Assembly (NCBI RefSeq): GCF_016773205.1
Contig: NZ_JAETWB010000001.1
Coordinates: 1 to 64,000, forward strand
Source: Belnapia arida
GTDB lineage: Bacteria; Pseudomonadota; Alphaproteobacteria; Acetobacterales; Acetobacteraceae
Length of the DNA: 64,000 nt
Reading direction: 5' to 3'
The notes beneath the pieces were generated by a model. That model was not told the origin of the DNA. It saw only the letters and a program-made list of their open reading frames with translations, and searched no databases. Position numbers and translations under genes: made by a program. Below, piece by piece: positions 53,215 through 64,000 of the stretch. The stretch's first letter is position 1. Each line of letters opens with the position of its first letter.

Positions 53215-54066
53215 ATGGCCAGTTCCACCGACATGACGGCGACCGCGGAACCCGCGCCGCTCCACAAGCACCCCTACCATCTGGTCGATCCTTCGCCCTG
53301 GCCGCTGGCCGGTGCCTTCGCCGGTGGGGCCCTGGTGCTCGGCATCGTGCTGCTGGCGCATTACGGCATCCACTGGATGCTCTATCTCGGCGTCGCCAGC
53401 GTGCTGGCGACCATGTTCTTCTGGTGGCGCGACGTCATCCGCGAGTCCCGGACGCCGGGCATGCACACGCCCGTCGTGCGCATCGGCCTGCGCTACGGGA
53501 TGATGCTCTTCATCGCCTCGGAGGTGATGTTCTTCGTCGCCTTCTTCTGGGCCTATTTCCACTATGCCCTCTACCCGCAGCACGTCTCCGGCGCGGTGGA
53601 GGCAATCTGGCCGCCCAAGGGCATCCTCACCTTCGACCCCTTCGGCCTGCCCTTCCTCAACACGATGATCCTGCTGCTCTCCGGCTGCACGGTGACCTGG
53701 GCCCATCACGCGCTGCTGCACAACGACCGGAAGTCGCTGATCGCCGGCCTCGCCCTGACCGTCGCACTCGGCCTTTCCTTCACCGCCTTCCAGGTGGTCG
53801 AGTATGCCGAGGCGCCCTTCAAGTTCACCGGCGGCGTCTATCCCTCGACCTTCTTCCTGGCGACCGGCTTCCACGGCTTCCATGTGATGGTCGGCACCAT
53901 CTTCCTGGCGGTCTGCCTGGTCCGTGCCATCAAGGGCCACTTCAGTGCCCAGCGCCATTTCGGCTTCGAGGCGGCGGCCTGGTACTGGCACTTCGTGGAC
54001 GTGGTCTGGCTCTTCCTCTTCGTCTGCATCTACTTCCTCGGCGCCGGCGAGATCGCCGAGCACTGA
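53215..54066 (+). CDS. ctaE: Cytochrome c oxidase subunit III
   Basis: A membrane protein of 283 residues with seven helices. It begins with [19 protein letters not shown], a strongly conserved subunit III start, and has [27 protein letters not shown] with the conserved Glu and the [23 protein letters not shown]-terminus. It stabilises subunit I during turnover. The ATG at 53215 fits this start; the open frame reaches to 53158 without support. A terminator-like hairpin follows. Confidence 0.96.
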   Translation: MASSTDMTATAEPAPLHKHPYHLVDPSPWPLAGAFAGGALVLGIVLLAHYGIHWMLYLGVASVLATMFFWWRDVIRESRTPGMHTPVVRIGLRYGMMLFIASEVMFFVAFFWAYFHYALYPQHVSGAVEAIWPPKGILTFDPFGLPFLNTMILLLSGCTVTWAHHALLHNDRKSLIAGLALTVALGLSFTAFQVVEYAEAPFKFTGGVYPSTFFLATGFHGFHVMVGTIFLAVCLVRAIKGHFSAQRHFGFEAAAWYWHFVDVVWLFLFVCIYFLGAGEIAEH

Positions 54067-54085
54067 GCCTCCGGCTTCTCCAGCC

Positions 54086-54124
54086 AAGGGCCGCCATCGC
54101 AGACGCGGTGGCGGCCCTTCTCTT
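54086..54124 (+). terminator. Hairpin terminator after ctaE
   Basis: AAGGGCCGCCA (54086-54096) and TGGCGGCCCTT (54109-54119) form a perfect 11-bp stem with a twelve-base loop, followed by CTCTTT. It starts 19 bases after the ctaE stop codon and precedes surf1. Confidence 0.75.
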
Positions 54125-54158
54125 TGGCGGGCCGCCTTCCGCCCCATATCGATGAACG

Positions 54159-54842
54159 ATGCGCCGCTTCCTCCTCCCCATCCTCGCCAGCCTGCCGGTC
54201 CTGGCTGCGCTGATCGCCCTTGGCACCTGGCAGGTCCAGCGCCTGCACTGGAAGCTCGACATCCTCGGCCGCATCGCGGCTGCCGAGTCCGGCCCCCCGG
54301 TGCCGCTTGCGGGCAGCCCGCCGCCCTACAGCAAGGTCGTCGTCACCGGCCGCTTCGACCATGGGCGGGAGGTGATGCTCGGCATCGAGCTGCGCGGTAC
54401 CACCCTCGGTGCCCACCTCGTCACGCCGCTGCTCCGCGCCGATGCGCCGCCGCTGCTGGTCGATCGCGGCTGGGTGCCGCTGGAGCGCAGTCAGGCCATC
54501 GACCGACCGGAAGGCGAGGCCGCCGTCACCGGCTATGTCCGCGGGGCCGATATCCGCGACTGGAACTCGCCGCGCGACGACCCGGCGGCACGGCGCTTCT
54601 ACGTGTTCGACCCAGACGTGATCGGCGCCTCGCTCGGCCTGCCGCCGCCGGCGCCCTTCGGCCTGGTGGCGCTCGCCGCGCCGGGCGCCGGCCCGGCGAC
54701 GCTCCCCGCCGCCGCCCGCAGCCTGCCGCGGCCGGACAACCCCCATCTCGGCTATGCCATCACCTGGTATGGTCTCGCCGCCGCCCTGGCCGGGGTGCTG
54801 GCCTCCTTCCTCCTCCGCAGCCGCAGGGAGCACGCCGCATGA
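54159..54842 (+). CDS. SURF1-family cytochrome c oxidase assembly protein
   Basis: A membrane protein of 227 residues with the SURF1 layout: an N-terminal helix (LLPILASLPVLAALIALGTWQVQRLHWK), a periplasmic domain with VVVTGRFDHGREVMLG, and a C-terminal helix (PHLGYAITWYGLAAALAGVLASF). It helps insert heme a into subunit I. It is followed by an M32 carboxypeptidase gene with an ATGA overlap, an unusual partner that is probably just co-transcribed. Confidence 0.93.
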   Translation: MRRFLLPILASLPVLAALIALGTWQVQRLHWKLDILGRIAAAESGPPVPLAGSPPPYSKVVVTGRFDHGREVMLGIELRGTTLGAHLVTPLLRADAPPLLVDRGWVPLERSQAIDRPEGEAAVTGYVRGADIRDWNSPRDDPAARRFYVFDPDVIGASLGLPPPAPFGLVALAAPGAGPATLPAAARSLPRPDNPHLGYAITWYGLAAALAGVLASFLLRSRREHAA

Positions 54843-56323
54843 GCCACGCCGCCTATGGCCGCCTCGCCACCCGCTTCGCCCGCATCGCAACGCTCGGCGA
54901 GGCCAGCGCCGTGCTGCACTGGGATGCCAGTGCGATGATGCCTCCAGGCGGCGGCGCGGCGCGCGGCGAGCAGCTGGCGACGTTGGCCGGCCTCCGCCAC
55001 GAGTTGCTGACCGCCCCCGAAGTCGCCGACGACCTCGCTGCCGCCACCGCCGAGGGCGAGTGGGCGGAGGCCAACCTCGCCCTCATGCGCCGCGCCCATC
55101 GCCGTGCGACGGCCCTGCCGACCGACCTCGTCGAGGCCGCCGAGCGCGCCAACGCCGCCTGCGAGAAGGTCTGGCGCATCGCCAAGGCGCGCTCCGACTT
55201 CGCCATGGTCCAACCGCATCTGGCGGAGATTGTCCGCCTCCAGCGCGAGACCGCCGGCGCCCTCTCCGCCGCGCTTGGCCTCTCCCCCTATGACGCGCTG
55301 ATGGACGGCTTCCAGCCCGGCATCGCCGCCGCCGATGTCGAGCCCGTCTTCGCCGCCTACGAGGCCTTCCTCGCCGAGGCCCTGCCGCGCGCCGAGGCCC
55401 TGCAGGCCGCCCGCGGCACCCCGCAGTCGGTGCCCGGCCCATTCCCGGTCGAGACCCAGCGCCGCCTCTGCGGGTCGATCTCCACCCGCCTCGGCCTCGA
55501 CTACGACCATGCGCGGCTGGACGAGAGCCTCCACCCCTTCTGCGGCGGCACGCCGACCGACATCCGCATCACCACCTTCTACAGCGAGGCAGAGGTCGGG
55601 AAGGCGTTGATGGGCGTCATCCATGAGACCGGCCACGCCCTCTACGAGGCCGGCCTCCCCGACGCCTGGGCCCGCCAGCCGGTCGGCGAGGCCGCCGGCA
55701 TGGCCGCCCACGAGTCGCAAAGCCTGCTGATGGAGATGCAGGCCTGCCGGTCCGATGCCTTCCTCGCCTTCCTCGGCGGCGAGCTGCACGCGGCCTTCGG
55801 CGGCGACCCGGCCCCCTATGCCACCGCCAACCTCGCCCGCCTCTGGCGCCGCGTCTCGCGCGGCTTCATCCGCGTCGATGCGGACGAGCTGACCTACCCC
55901 GCCCATGTCATCCTCCGCTTCCGCCTGGAGCGCGCGCTGATCGGGGGCGAACTTTCCGTCGCCGATCTGCCCGGCGCCTGGGCCGAGGGCTTCACCCGCC
56001 TGCTCGGCATCGCCCCGCCCGACGACGCGCAGGGTTGCCTGCAGGACATCCACTGGCACGACGGCGCCTTCGGCTACTTCCCGAGCTACACCCTCGGCGC
56101 CATGGCCGCCGCCCAGCTGATGGGCGCCGCCCGCCACGCCTTGCCGGACCTCGACGCCTCGCTCGCCGAGGGCGACATGGCCCCGTTGCTCGGCTGGCTG
56201 CGCATCCATGTCCACGGCCAGGGCTCCCGCCTCGGCTTCCAGGACCTGCTGCGCACGGCGACCGGCAAGCCGCTCGACCCGGCCGACTTCATGGCGCATC
56301 TCCGCAGCCGCTACCTGCAATAG
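54839..56323 (+). CDS. Carboxypeptidase Taq family (M32) metallopeptidase
   Basis: A zinc carboxypeptidase of 494 residues. It starts with YGRLATRFARIATLGEASAVLHWD, has the metal site HETGH (His262 and His266) followed by the Glu-containing AAHESQSLLMEMQ segment, and ends with the YFPSYTLGAMAAAQLM motif. It removes C-terminal residues from peptides in the cytoplasm. The ATG at 54839 overlaps the SURF1 stop. A very long frame upstream of this start is out of frame with SURF1 and not real. Confidence 0.93.
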   Translation: MSHAAYGRLATRFARIATLGEASAVLHWDASAMMPPGGGAARGEQLATLAGLRHELLTAPEVADDLAAATAEGEWAEANLALMRRAHRRATALPTDLVEAAERANAACEKVWRIAKARSDFAMVQPHLAEIVRLQRETAGALSAALGLSPYDALMDGFQPGIAAADVEPVFAAYEAFLAEALPRAEALQAARGTPQSVPGPFPVETQRRLCGSISTRLGLDYDHARLDESLHPFCGGTPTDIRITTFYSEAEVGKALMGVIHETGHALYEAGLPDAWARQPVGEAAGMAAHESQSLLMEMQACRSDAFLAFLGGELHAAFGGDPAPYATANLARLWRRVSRGFIRVDADELTYPAHVILRFRLERALIGGELSVADLPGAWAEGFTRLLGIAPPDDAQGCLQDIHWHDGAFGYFPSYTLGAMAAAQLMGAARHALPDLDASLAEGDMAPLLGWLRIHVHGQGSRLGFQDLLRTATGKPLDPADFMAHLRSRYLQ

Positions 56324-56330
56324 CGGCCGG

Positions 56331-57350
56331 ATGAGCCGGAACCACGCCCTCGACAGCCTGCGCGGGCTGGCGGCGCTGGCCGTTGCCCTCGGCCATTGCG
56401 TCCTCGCCGTCACCGGCCAGGGTGCCTGGGCGCTGCGCCTTGCCGACTTCCCGGGGCTCGACGCCGCCGCCATCCTCGCCCGGCTCGCCCATGTCCTCTT
56501 CCCGGCCGATGCGGCGGTGCTGCTCTTCTTCGCCCTCAGCGGCCATGTGCTCTGGGCCGCCTGCGCCCGTCATCCGGGCGGCCTGCTGACCGGCCTGCCG
56601 GATTGGACCATCGCGCGCCTTTACCGCCTGCTGCCGGTCGCCATGGCCAGTGCCCTGCCGCTCGGCTTCCTCGCCGATGCCGGGGCCGAACGGCTCATCG
56701 GCAACATGCTGCTGCTCCGCTACGACCTGAACGGCCCCGCCTGGTCGCTCCAGGTGGAGATGGTGGCGAGCCTCGGCCTCTTCCTCGTCCACCGGCTGGC
56801 GGGCGGGCAGGGCAGGGGGCTCGCCATCGCCTTCGCCCTCTCGGTGCTGCTGCTGCCCCTGCTGCGCGGGGTGCTGCCGATGGCGGTCTATTTCCCCGTC
56901 TTCCTGGGCGGTGCGCTGATCGCGGACCTGCCCCGCTGGCTCTGGCGGGGCGTCATCCCCTGGTTCGGCCTCGCCGCCCTGCTGCTTGGCAGCCTCCTCC
57001 TCGGCCGTGGCGGCCTTGGCCGCGCCGCCGAGTCGCTCGGCGCCGTGCTGGTGGTGGGTACCGTGGCACATCGCCAGCCGGCCTGGCTGCTGCATCCGGT
57101 GCCGCTTTTCCTCGGCCGGATCAGCTACCCCTTCTACCTCTCGCACAGCCTCGGCCTGGCCCTGGCCGCACCCTGGGCGACGCAGGCCGGCGCGCTCGGC
57201 CCGGCCGGGCAGGTGCTGGCCTTCGCCCTGCTCTCGCTCGCCGTCGCCATCCCCGTCGCCTGGCTGCTGCATGTCGCGGTGGAGGCACCGCTGATGCAGG
57301 CCCGGCCGCGCCTGCCGGCGCCCAGGCGGGTCAAACATCTAGCTTCCTAA
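56331..57350 (+). CDS. Acyltransferase 3 family membrane protein
   Basis: A membrane protein of 339 residues with about ten helices. ALDSLRGLAALAVALGHCVL carries the RGLAAL and His signature of the family, LFFALSGHVLW and YRLLPV follow, and FLGRISYPFYLSHSLGL near residue 265 is the conserved second block. Such proteins transfer acyl groups to carbohydrates or lipids at the inner membrane (O-antigen, Nod factor, peptidoglycan). The target is unknown. The start is eight bases after the M32 gene. Confidence 0.87.
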   Translation: MSRNHALDSLRGLAALAVALGHCVLAVTGQGAWALRLADFPGLDAAAILARLAHVLFPADAAVLLFFALSGHVLWAACARHPGGLLTGLPDWTIARLYRLLPVAMASALPLGFLADAGAERLIGNMLLLRYDLNGPAWSLQVEMVASLGLFLVHRLAGGQGRGLAIAFALSVLLLPLLRGVLPMAVYFPVFLGGALIADLPRWLWRGVIPWFGLAALLLGSLLLGRGGLGRAAESLGAVLVVGTVAHRQPAWLLHPVPLFLGRISYPFYLSHSLGLALAAPWATQAGALGPAGQVLAFALLSLAVAIPVAWLLHVAVEAPLMQARPRLPAPRRVKHLAS

Positions 57351-57378
57351 CTATCCCGCTCCGGTCTAGCCTGCGCCG

Positions 57379-57840
57379 ATGCGGGACGGCTCGACGCTTG
57401 CCCATACCCAGTGGCGCCTCGGCATGAGCATCGCGCAGATCGCGCGGCGATGGCGCGGGCGGCTGGACGCACGCATCGCCGATTTCGGCCTGACCGAGGC
57501 GCGCTGGCTCGCCCTCCTCACCCTCTCCCGCAGCGGCGACGGCATCACCCAGAAGGAATTGGCGAACCGCCTGCTGATCGAGGGCCCGACCCTCGTCCGC
57601 ACCCTCGACTGGCTGGAAGGGGAAGGGCTGGTGGAGCGCCGCAGCTCCGCCCAGGACCGCCGCGCCAAGACCCTGCACCTGACCGAGCGCGCCGTGCCGT
57701 TGATCCAGCGCATCGAGGCCGCGGCAACGGTGGTCCGTGCCGAGATCCTCACCGGCATCCCGGAGGATGACCTCGCCGCCTGCCTCGCCGTGCTGGAGCG
57801 GGTGGCAATCGGCCTCGCTACCCCCCCGTCCGGCGGCTGA
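57379..57840 (+). CDS. MarR-family transcriptional regulator
   Basis: A winged-helix regulator of 153 residues with MSIAQIARRWRGRLDARIADFGLTEARW as the dimer helix, ITQKELANRLLIEGPTLVRTLDWLEGEGLVERR as the DNA-binding part and RRAKTLHLTERA as the wing. It is placed behind the acyltransferase gene, so it might control that gene or an exporter elsewhere. Its last 23 bases overlap the end of the convergent SOUL gene. The ligand is unknown. Confidence 0.9.
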   Translation: MRDGSTLAHTQWRLGMSIAQIARRWRGRLDARIADFGLTEARWLALLTLSRSGDGITQKELANRLLIEGPTLVRTLDWLEGEGLVERRSSAQDRRAKTLHLTERAVPLIQRIEAAATVVRAEILTGIPEDDLAACLAVLERVAIGLATPPSGG

Positions 57841-58456
57841 CCCGCACCACCGCCTCGTTCCGCCGCAGCGGCGGCAGCGTCCAGGGCGGATCGTAGAACC
57901 AGTCGAAGATCTCCCCCTCCGTCCGCCACGGCCCCGCACCGAGCGCCGCCAGCAGCCGCGCCCGCGCCGCGGCGGCCGCCTCCGCACTTGGCACCCCCGC
58001 ATAGCCCAGCACGGCGACCCGCTCGCCGGGGATGGTGAGGATAGCGACCCGCCCATCCTCCGGCACCGGCGCCGCTTCGGCGCTGGCGATCTCCGCCGGC
58101 AGGAAGAACCGGATCGCCCATCCCCCCGGCGCCGCCGCTTGTCCGACCGGGGCCGTCATGGCGATTCGCGCCGAGCCCTGGGCGACGGGTGCCGTCATCT
58201 CGATCCGCGTCCGCCCCCGGTTGCCGCCGAAGATGTAGCCGGCCAGCCGTCGGAACCCCTCCCGCCGCGCCGCCTCCTCGCTGTCGGCCTCGACCAGCGT
58301 CTCGGCCGCGACCCGCGGCGCATAATCGCGGATCTCCACCTCGCCCACCCGCTCCACCACGGTGAAGCGCGGCTCCTCCGTCCCCGACCTCACGCCGACG
58401 ACCGAATAGGCCCCGAGCAGGAGCCCCGAGGCGGCGGAAAGCAGTCGGCCGAGCAT
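57818..58456 (-). CDS. SOUL-family heme-binding protein
   Basis: A protein of 212 residues with an N-terminal signal or anchor (LLSAASGLLLGAYSVVGV) and the SOUL pattern: EEPRFTVVERVGEVEIRDYAPRVAAET near residue 27, FRRLAGYIFGGNRGRTRIEMTAPV near residue 68 and the second MTAPV repeat, ARIAMTAPV. Members bind heme or related porphyrins. The gene converges with and overlaps the MarR gene. It lies upstream-adjacent to ccmB-ccmA on the same strand, which export heme for cytochrome c maturation, but shared function is only suggested. Confidence 0.9.
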   Translation of the reverse strand: MLGRLLSAASGLLLGAYSVVGVRSGTEEPRFTVVERVGEVEIRDYAPRVAAETLVEADSEEAARREGFRRLAGYIFGGNRGRTRIEMTAPVAQGSARIAMTAPVGQAAAPGGWAIRFFLPAEIASAEAAPVPEDGRVAILTIPGERVAVLGYAGVPSAEAAAAARARLLAALGAGPWRTEGEIFDWFYDPPWTLPPLRRNEAVVRVSRRTGG

Positions 58457-58507
58457 GGGAACACCCTTTTCATCGCCCCGATGACATAGGCAGCCCTGCC
58501 GCCGCTG

Positions 58508-59167
58508 CTACTCCACCCGGAGCGCCGCCCCCGCCGCCAACGGCGCCAGCGGCAGCGCCGCCGCCACCAGCGCGCCCAGCAGCAGCAGATAGGGCCGCGC
58601 CTCCAACCCCGCCGCCGCCGCCTCGATCCCCGCCGCGCCGAAGATGACGGCGGGGATGGCCAGCGGCAGCACCAGCAGCGGCAGCAGCACGCCGCCCCGC
58701 CGCGCGCCGAGCGTCAGCGCCGCTCCCGCTGTCCCCAGCAGCGAGAGAAAGGCCGTCGCCAGCCCGAGCGCCGCCATCGCCGCCGGCCAGGCCTCCGTCG
58801 CCAGGTTGAGCATCGCCCCGGCGATGGGCGTCGCCACCAGCAGCGGCAGCCCCGTCACCAGCCAATGCGCCAGCGCCTTGGCCAGGGCGACGACCGCCGC
58901 CCCCATCCCCGACAGCAAGAGCTGGTCGAGCGTCCCGTCCTCCGCATCCGCCCCGAACAGCCGGTCGAGCGGCAGCAGCGCCGCGAGCAGGCCAGCAGCC
59001 AGCAAGGCCCCCGGCGCCAGCCGCGCCAGCGCCTCCGGCGCCGGCCCGATGCCGAAGGGAAACAGCGCCGCGACGAGCACGAAGAACAGCACCGCCGCCA
59101 GCGAATCCGCCGGATGCCGGATGGCCAGCCGCATCTCCCGCCCGAGCAGCGCCCCGAACCCCCTCAC
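58508..59167 (-). CDS. ccmB: Heme exporter protein CcmB
   Basis: A membrane protein of 219 residues with six helices. It starts GFGALLGREMRLAIRHPADSLAAVLFFVLVAALFPFG, the hallmark of CcmB, and contains LDRLFGADAEDGTLDQLLLSG near residue 75. With CcmA it forms the ABC unit that, with CcmC, D and E, delivers heme for cytochrome c maturation in the periplasm. It overlaps ccmA by four bases. No ccmC follows; the next gene is the SOUL-type one. Confidence 0.93.
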   Translation of the reverse strand: MRGFGALLGREMRLAIRHPADSLAAVLFFVLVAALFPFGIGPAPEALARLAPGALLAAGLLAALLPLDRLFGADAEDGTLDQLLLSGMGAAVVALAKALAHWLVTGLPLLVATPIAGAMLNLATEAWPAAMAALGLATAFLSLLGTAGAALTLGARRGGVLLPLLVLPLAIPAVIFGAAGIEAAAAGLEARPYLLLLGALVAAALPLAPLAAGAALRVE

Positions 59168-59754
59168 AGCCGCAACTCCCGCGCGTCCGGCAGCGGCAGC
59201 GGCAGATGCGTCGCCGCCAGTACCATCCCGCCCGCGGCCCGATGCCGTGCCAGCAACCCGCCGAGTCGTTCGACCGAAGCCGCATCAAGCCCCACCGTCG
59301 GCTCGTCCAGCAGCCAGAGCGCCGCAGGCGCGAGGGCCAGCCGCGCCAGGGCCACCCGCCGCTTCTGCCCCGAGGACAGCACCCGCGCCGGCAGCCCGGC
59401 GAGCGCCGCCAGCCCAAGCTGGTCGAGCGCCGCCCCCGCATCCCCGCCCCAGAGCCGCGCGAAGAAGCCGAGATTCTCCCGCGCCGTCAGCCCCGGCTTC
59501 AGCGCATCCGCGTGGCTGAGATAGCGCAGCCGCCCCGCATGCGCCGCACGGTCGGCGAAGGCATCCGCCCCCTGCCACAGCAGCCGCCCCTCGGCCGGCG
59601 CCAGCAGCCCGGCCAGCAGCCGCAGCAGGGTCGATTTCCCGGCGCCGTTCGCCCCCGTCAGCAGCACCGCCTCGCCCGGCTCCACCTTGAAGGAAAGCCC
59701 GGCGAAGACGACTCTCTCACCACGCCGGCAGGCCAGGTTTTCCGCTTGCAGCAT
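59164..59754 (-). CDS. ccmA: Heme ABC exporter ATPase CcmA
   Basis: An ATPase of 196 residues. It has Walker A TGANGAGKST, the Q-loop region RYLSHADALKPGLTARENLGFF, the signature LSSGQKRRVALARLAL and Walker B LWLLDEPTVGLD. The short length and the HADALKPGLTA.ENL segment are specific to CcmA. It drives the heme-release step at CcmE. The ATG at 59754 is the conserved start. The gene is divergent from acnA with 135 bases between. Confidence 0.93.
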   Translation of the reverse strand: MLQAENLACRRGERVVFAGLSFKVEPGEAVLLTGANGAGKSTLLRLLAGLLAPAEGRLLWQGADAFADRAAHAGRLRYLSHADALKPGLTARENLGFFARLWGGDAGAALDQLGLAALAGLPARVLSSGQKRRVALARLALAPAALWLLDEPTVGLDAASVERLGGLLARHRAAGGMVLAATHLPLPLPDARELRL

Positions 59755-59889
59755 GGCCAGTTGCGAATCCCTCTCATCTGGCCTTGACAACTGCACGGGC
59801 CATGGACCAGCCCGCGGCAGCGTGGTTAAAACCCGCCAGCCCCGCATCGCAGCATAGCCGATGCGGTTCAAGAAAGGGGCCCCCGCACC

Positions 59890-62586
<2,697 letters not shown>

Positions 62587-62613
62587 TCACCGCAGCTTCG
62601 GGCTGATGAAGGA

Positions 62614-62643
62614 GGGCGCGGTCCGCAGGGGCCGCGCCCTTTT
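62614..62643 (+). terminator. Rho-independent terminator of acnA
   Basis: GGGCGCGG (62614-62621) and CCGCGCCC (62632-62639) form a perfect 8-bp stem around a ten-base loop, followed by TTTT. It starts 28 bases after the acnA stop codon. Confidence 0.8.
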
Positions 62644-62721
62644 CCTTGCGCGGGTGCGTGCCTAGCCTTCGCGTCCTCGTCGACAACCCCGCTCGCCTCT
62701 ACGACGTCCCCCGCCCATGAA

Positions 62722-62748
62722 CGAAAAAGGGAGCCTTACGGCTCCCTT
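62722..62748 (-). terminator. Terminator of the rplI transcript (minus strand)
   Basis: On the minus strand AAGGGAGCC and GGCTCCCTT form a perfect 9-bp stem with a four-base loop, and the T-run of the 3' arm follows as TTTTT. It is the last hairpin of a 108-base 3' region behind rplI. Confidence 0.75.
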
Positions 62749-62759
62749 CGTTCGCGCCT

Positions 62760-62778
62760 TCCGCGGCTTTGCCGCGGA
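62760..62778 (-). terminator. Second hairpin behind rplI (minus strand)
   Basis: TCCGCGGC and GCCGCGGA form a perfect 8-bp stem with a three-base loop. On the minus strand it contains CCGCGGCAAAGC, nearly the same as CCGCGGCAAGGC behind gcrA, and so belongs to the dispersed repeat unit. Confidence 0.45.
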
Positions 62779-62828
62779 GGGATGCCGAGACGCTGCTCGT
62801 CAAAGCGCCCTTAAAGCGGGGCCCCCGC

Positions 62829-62853
62829 GGCAACGCGCAGCGTTGTCGTGGGG
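62829..62853 (-). repeat. Dispersed repeat, copy B, behind rplI
   Basis: On the minus strand these 25 bases equal copy A at 42517-42541. The repeat begins three bases after the rplI stop codon, as copy A begins close after the gcrA stop. Two exact copies directly behind unrelated genes suggest a REP-type family linked to 3' ends. Confidence 0.7.
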
Positions 62854-62855
62854 AG

Positions 62856-63410
62856 TTACCGGTCGTCCATCGCCGCGCCGATCTCGGCGCGCAGCTCGTC
62901 CTCGAGGCTCGGCTCCTCCTCGCGGACGATCTCCTCGCCGCGGGCCTGGCGCTCGGCCTCCTCCTGGCTGCGGGCGACGTTGACCGTCACCGGGATATGC
63001 ACCTCCGGGTGCAGCTCGACGCGCACCTTGGTGAGCCCCAGCGTCTTGATCGGCTGCTCCAGCAGCACCTGGCTGCGCGAGACGGTGAGGCCGCCTTCCT
63101 TGCAGAGATCGGCGATGTCGCGCGCCGAGACGCTGCCATAGAGGCCGCCGCTCTCGCCCGCCTGGCGGATGATGGTGACGGTGAGGCCGTCCATCCGCTC
63201 GGCCACGCGCTCGGCCTCCTCGCGCCGCTTGATGTTCTGCGCCTCGAGCTGCGCGCGCTGCGACTCGAACTTCTCGAGATTCGCCTTGTTGGCGCGGATC
63301 GCCTTGCCGAGGGGGAGGAGGAAGTTGCGGGCGTAGCCCGGCTTCACCTTCACCACCTCGCCCATCTGGCCGAGCTTCTCGACGCGCTGCATCAGGATGA
63401 TGTCGATCAT
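62856..63410 (-). CDS. rplI: 50S ribosomal protein L9
   Basis: A ribosomal protein of 184 residues. The N-terminal domain has [28 protein letters not shown], the L9 signature, followed by the long connecting helix ([26 protein letters not shown]) and the C-terminal 23S rRNA-binding domain with [15 protein letters not shown] and [15 protein letters not shown]. An acidic tail after about residue 150 ([15 protein letters not shown]) makes it longer than the E. coli form, which is common in alphaproteobacteria. It follows the DUF2232 gene. Confidence 0.96.
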   Translation of the reverse strand: MIDIILMQRVEKLGQMGEVVKVKPGYARNFLLPLGKAIRANKANLEKFESQRAQLEAQNIKRREEAERVAERMDGLTVTIIRQAGESGGLYGSVSARDIADLCKEGGLTVSRSQVLLEQPIKTLGLTKVRVELHPEVHIPVTVNVARSQEEAERQARGEEIVREEEPSLEDELRAEIGAAMDDR

Positions 63411-63426
63411 GAGGAAAACTCTCTCG

Positions 63427-64000
63427 TCAGCTGTTGCGCGGCGCCTGGCGCCGCCAGATTTGGTCGTAAAGGCCGAGGCCGACGAGGCCGGGGCCCATGA
63501 TGTTGAGGAAGAGCAGCATCAGCAGGTAGAAGCCCGCCAGCATCGCGGCAGCACCCCGGCGGCCCTTGAGCCGCGCATGTACCCCGGCGCAGCCCTGGAG
63601 GAAGAAGGGTACCAGCAGCAGCAGCAGGGCGGAGAGCGCGACCGCGTCCCCATCCTCCGGCGCCGCCAGGAAGAGGCCCGCGGCGACGGCCGGCAGCGGC
63701 AGGTACCAGCCTGGCAGCCGCACCGCGCTCCACGCCGTGCGCGCCGGCAGCAGCCCGCGCCGGGCAAGGAAGCGCTCCGCCCCCGCCGCATTGGCGAGCA
63801 GGGCGATGTCGGCCCAGAAGCCGATCGCCGCCGCCTTCACCCGCACCAGCTCGGCGACCAGCATCTCCTGCGCCGGCAGGCCGAGCCGGGCGAGGGCGAT
63901 CTCCACCGCACGCCGCATCGCCGGCTCCAGCCCGCCATCATCGGCGAGGAAAAGCGCGGCGCCGAGCAGCACCGAGACCGGCCACAACCCGAGCAGGGCG
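63427..64000 (-). CDS. DUF2232 membrane protein, C-terminal part (runs off the window)
   Basis: At least 190 residues are visible and the frame stays open to the right edge, so the N-terminal part is missing. The sequence is hydrophobic with several membrane segments, [29 protein letters not shown] and [35 protein letters not shown] at the end. That C-terminus and the position directly before rplI match the DUF2232 protein encoded in the alphaproteobacterial rpsF-rpsR-DUF2232-rplI cluster. The function is unknown. It is usually about 310 residues long. Confidence 0.85.
   Translation of the reverse strand, partial: ALLGLWPVSVLLGAALFLADDGGLEPAMRRAVEIALARLGLPAQEMLVAELVRVKAAAIGFWADIALLANAAGAERFLARRGLLPARTAWSAVRLPGWYLPLPAVAAGLFLAAPEDGDAVALSALLLLLVPFFLQGCAGVHARLKGRRGAAAMLAGFYLLMLLFLNIMGPGLVGLGLYDQIWRRQAPRNS

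Noticed and set aside
59784-59812. TTGACA box between ccmA and acnA as the acnA promoter
   Set aside because: The expected -10 position reads CCAGCC-like sequence. The box alone is not enough.

Overview
The window is a GC-rich chromosomal segment of an alphaproteobacterium, most likely Acetobacteraceae (Roseomonas-like). Supporting evidence: strong G/C bias at third codon positions, a GcrA cell-cycle regulator, a phosphatidylethanolamine N-methyltransferase (PmtA type), a rhizobial-type acpXL-to-lpxXL cluster for very-long-chain fatty acids on lipid A, and an alphaproteobacterial order of cytochrome c oxidase genes. The genus assignment is inference. No tRNA, rRNA, CRISPR array, phage or transposase gene was seen.

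Layout. 1-4.9 kb is an accessory-looking edge: a DUF4214-repeat protein open to the left edge and less GC-rich than the rest, an HD phosphohydrolase, an exported short-chain dehydrogenase with a mycofactocin-type insert, a lipoprotein, and three unrecognised or small genes. 5.0-10.0 kb (minus strand) is a tightly coupled acpXL-fabZXL-fabF2XL-fabF1XL-adh-lpxXL operon. 10.1-14.8 kb holds an acyl-CoA dehydrogenase whose ribosome-binding site lies in a perfect hairpin, then a ribose/xylose-type sugar ABC transporter. 14.9-26.6 kb is mixed metabolism: M16 peptidase, thrC, DUF938 methyltransferase, sirtuin, FMN reductase, DadA-like oxidase, a lone molybdopterin hydroxylase subunit, pmbA, a Tim44-like protein and a 61-residue membrane peptide flanked by hairpins. 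26.8-30.6 kb is the Kdo/lipid A operon (DUF374 acyltransferase, waaA, lpxK, lpxL). 30.6-34.5 kb is a TetR-controlled DevBCA-type exporter with a small secreted protein encoded between regulator and exporter. 34.6-46.0 kb holds orphan binding proteins, rdgB-rph, a LrgA/LrgB pair, gcrA, a DMT transporter, pmtA and an MsbA-like exporter. 46.0-48.6 kb has a lytic transglycosylase, a MITE-like element, mntH and a divergent ArsR-type regulator. 48.8-54.8 kb is the aa3-type cytochrome c oxidase operon (ctaC, ctaD, ctaB, a 42-residue membrane peptide, ctaG, ctaE, surf1). 54.8-64 kb has an M32 carboxypeptidase, an acyltransferase, MarR, SOUL, ccmAB, acnA, rplI and the end of a DUF2232 gene.

The main theme is the cell envelope: two separate late lipid A acylation routes, Kdo transfer, PC synthesis and several exporters, plus respiration (oxidase, cytochrome c maturation, aconitase). 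The observations most worth following are the ribosome-site hairpin before the acyl-CoA dehydrogenase, the TetR/small-peptide/exporter module with its 20-bp perfect dyad, the SmtB-like regulator facing mntH, the MITE-like element that supplies the mntH stop codon, and a two-block repeat found directly behind both gcrA and rplI.
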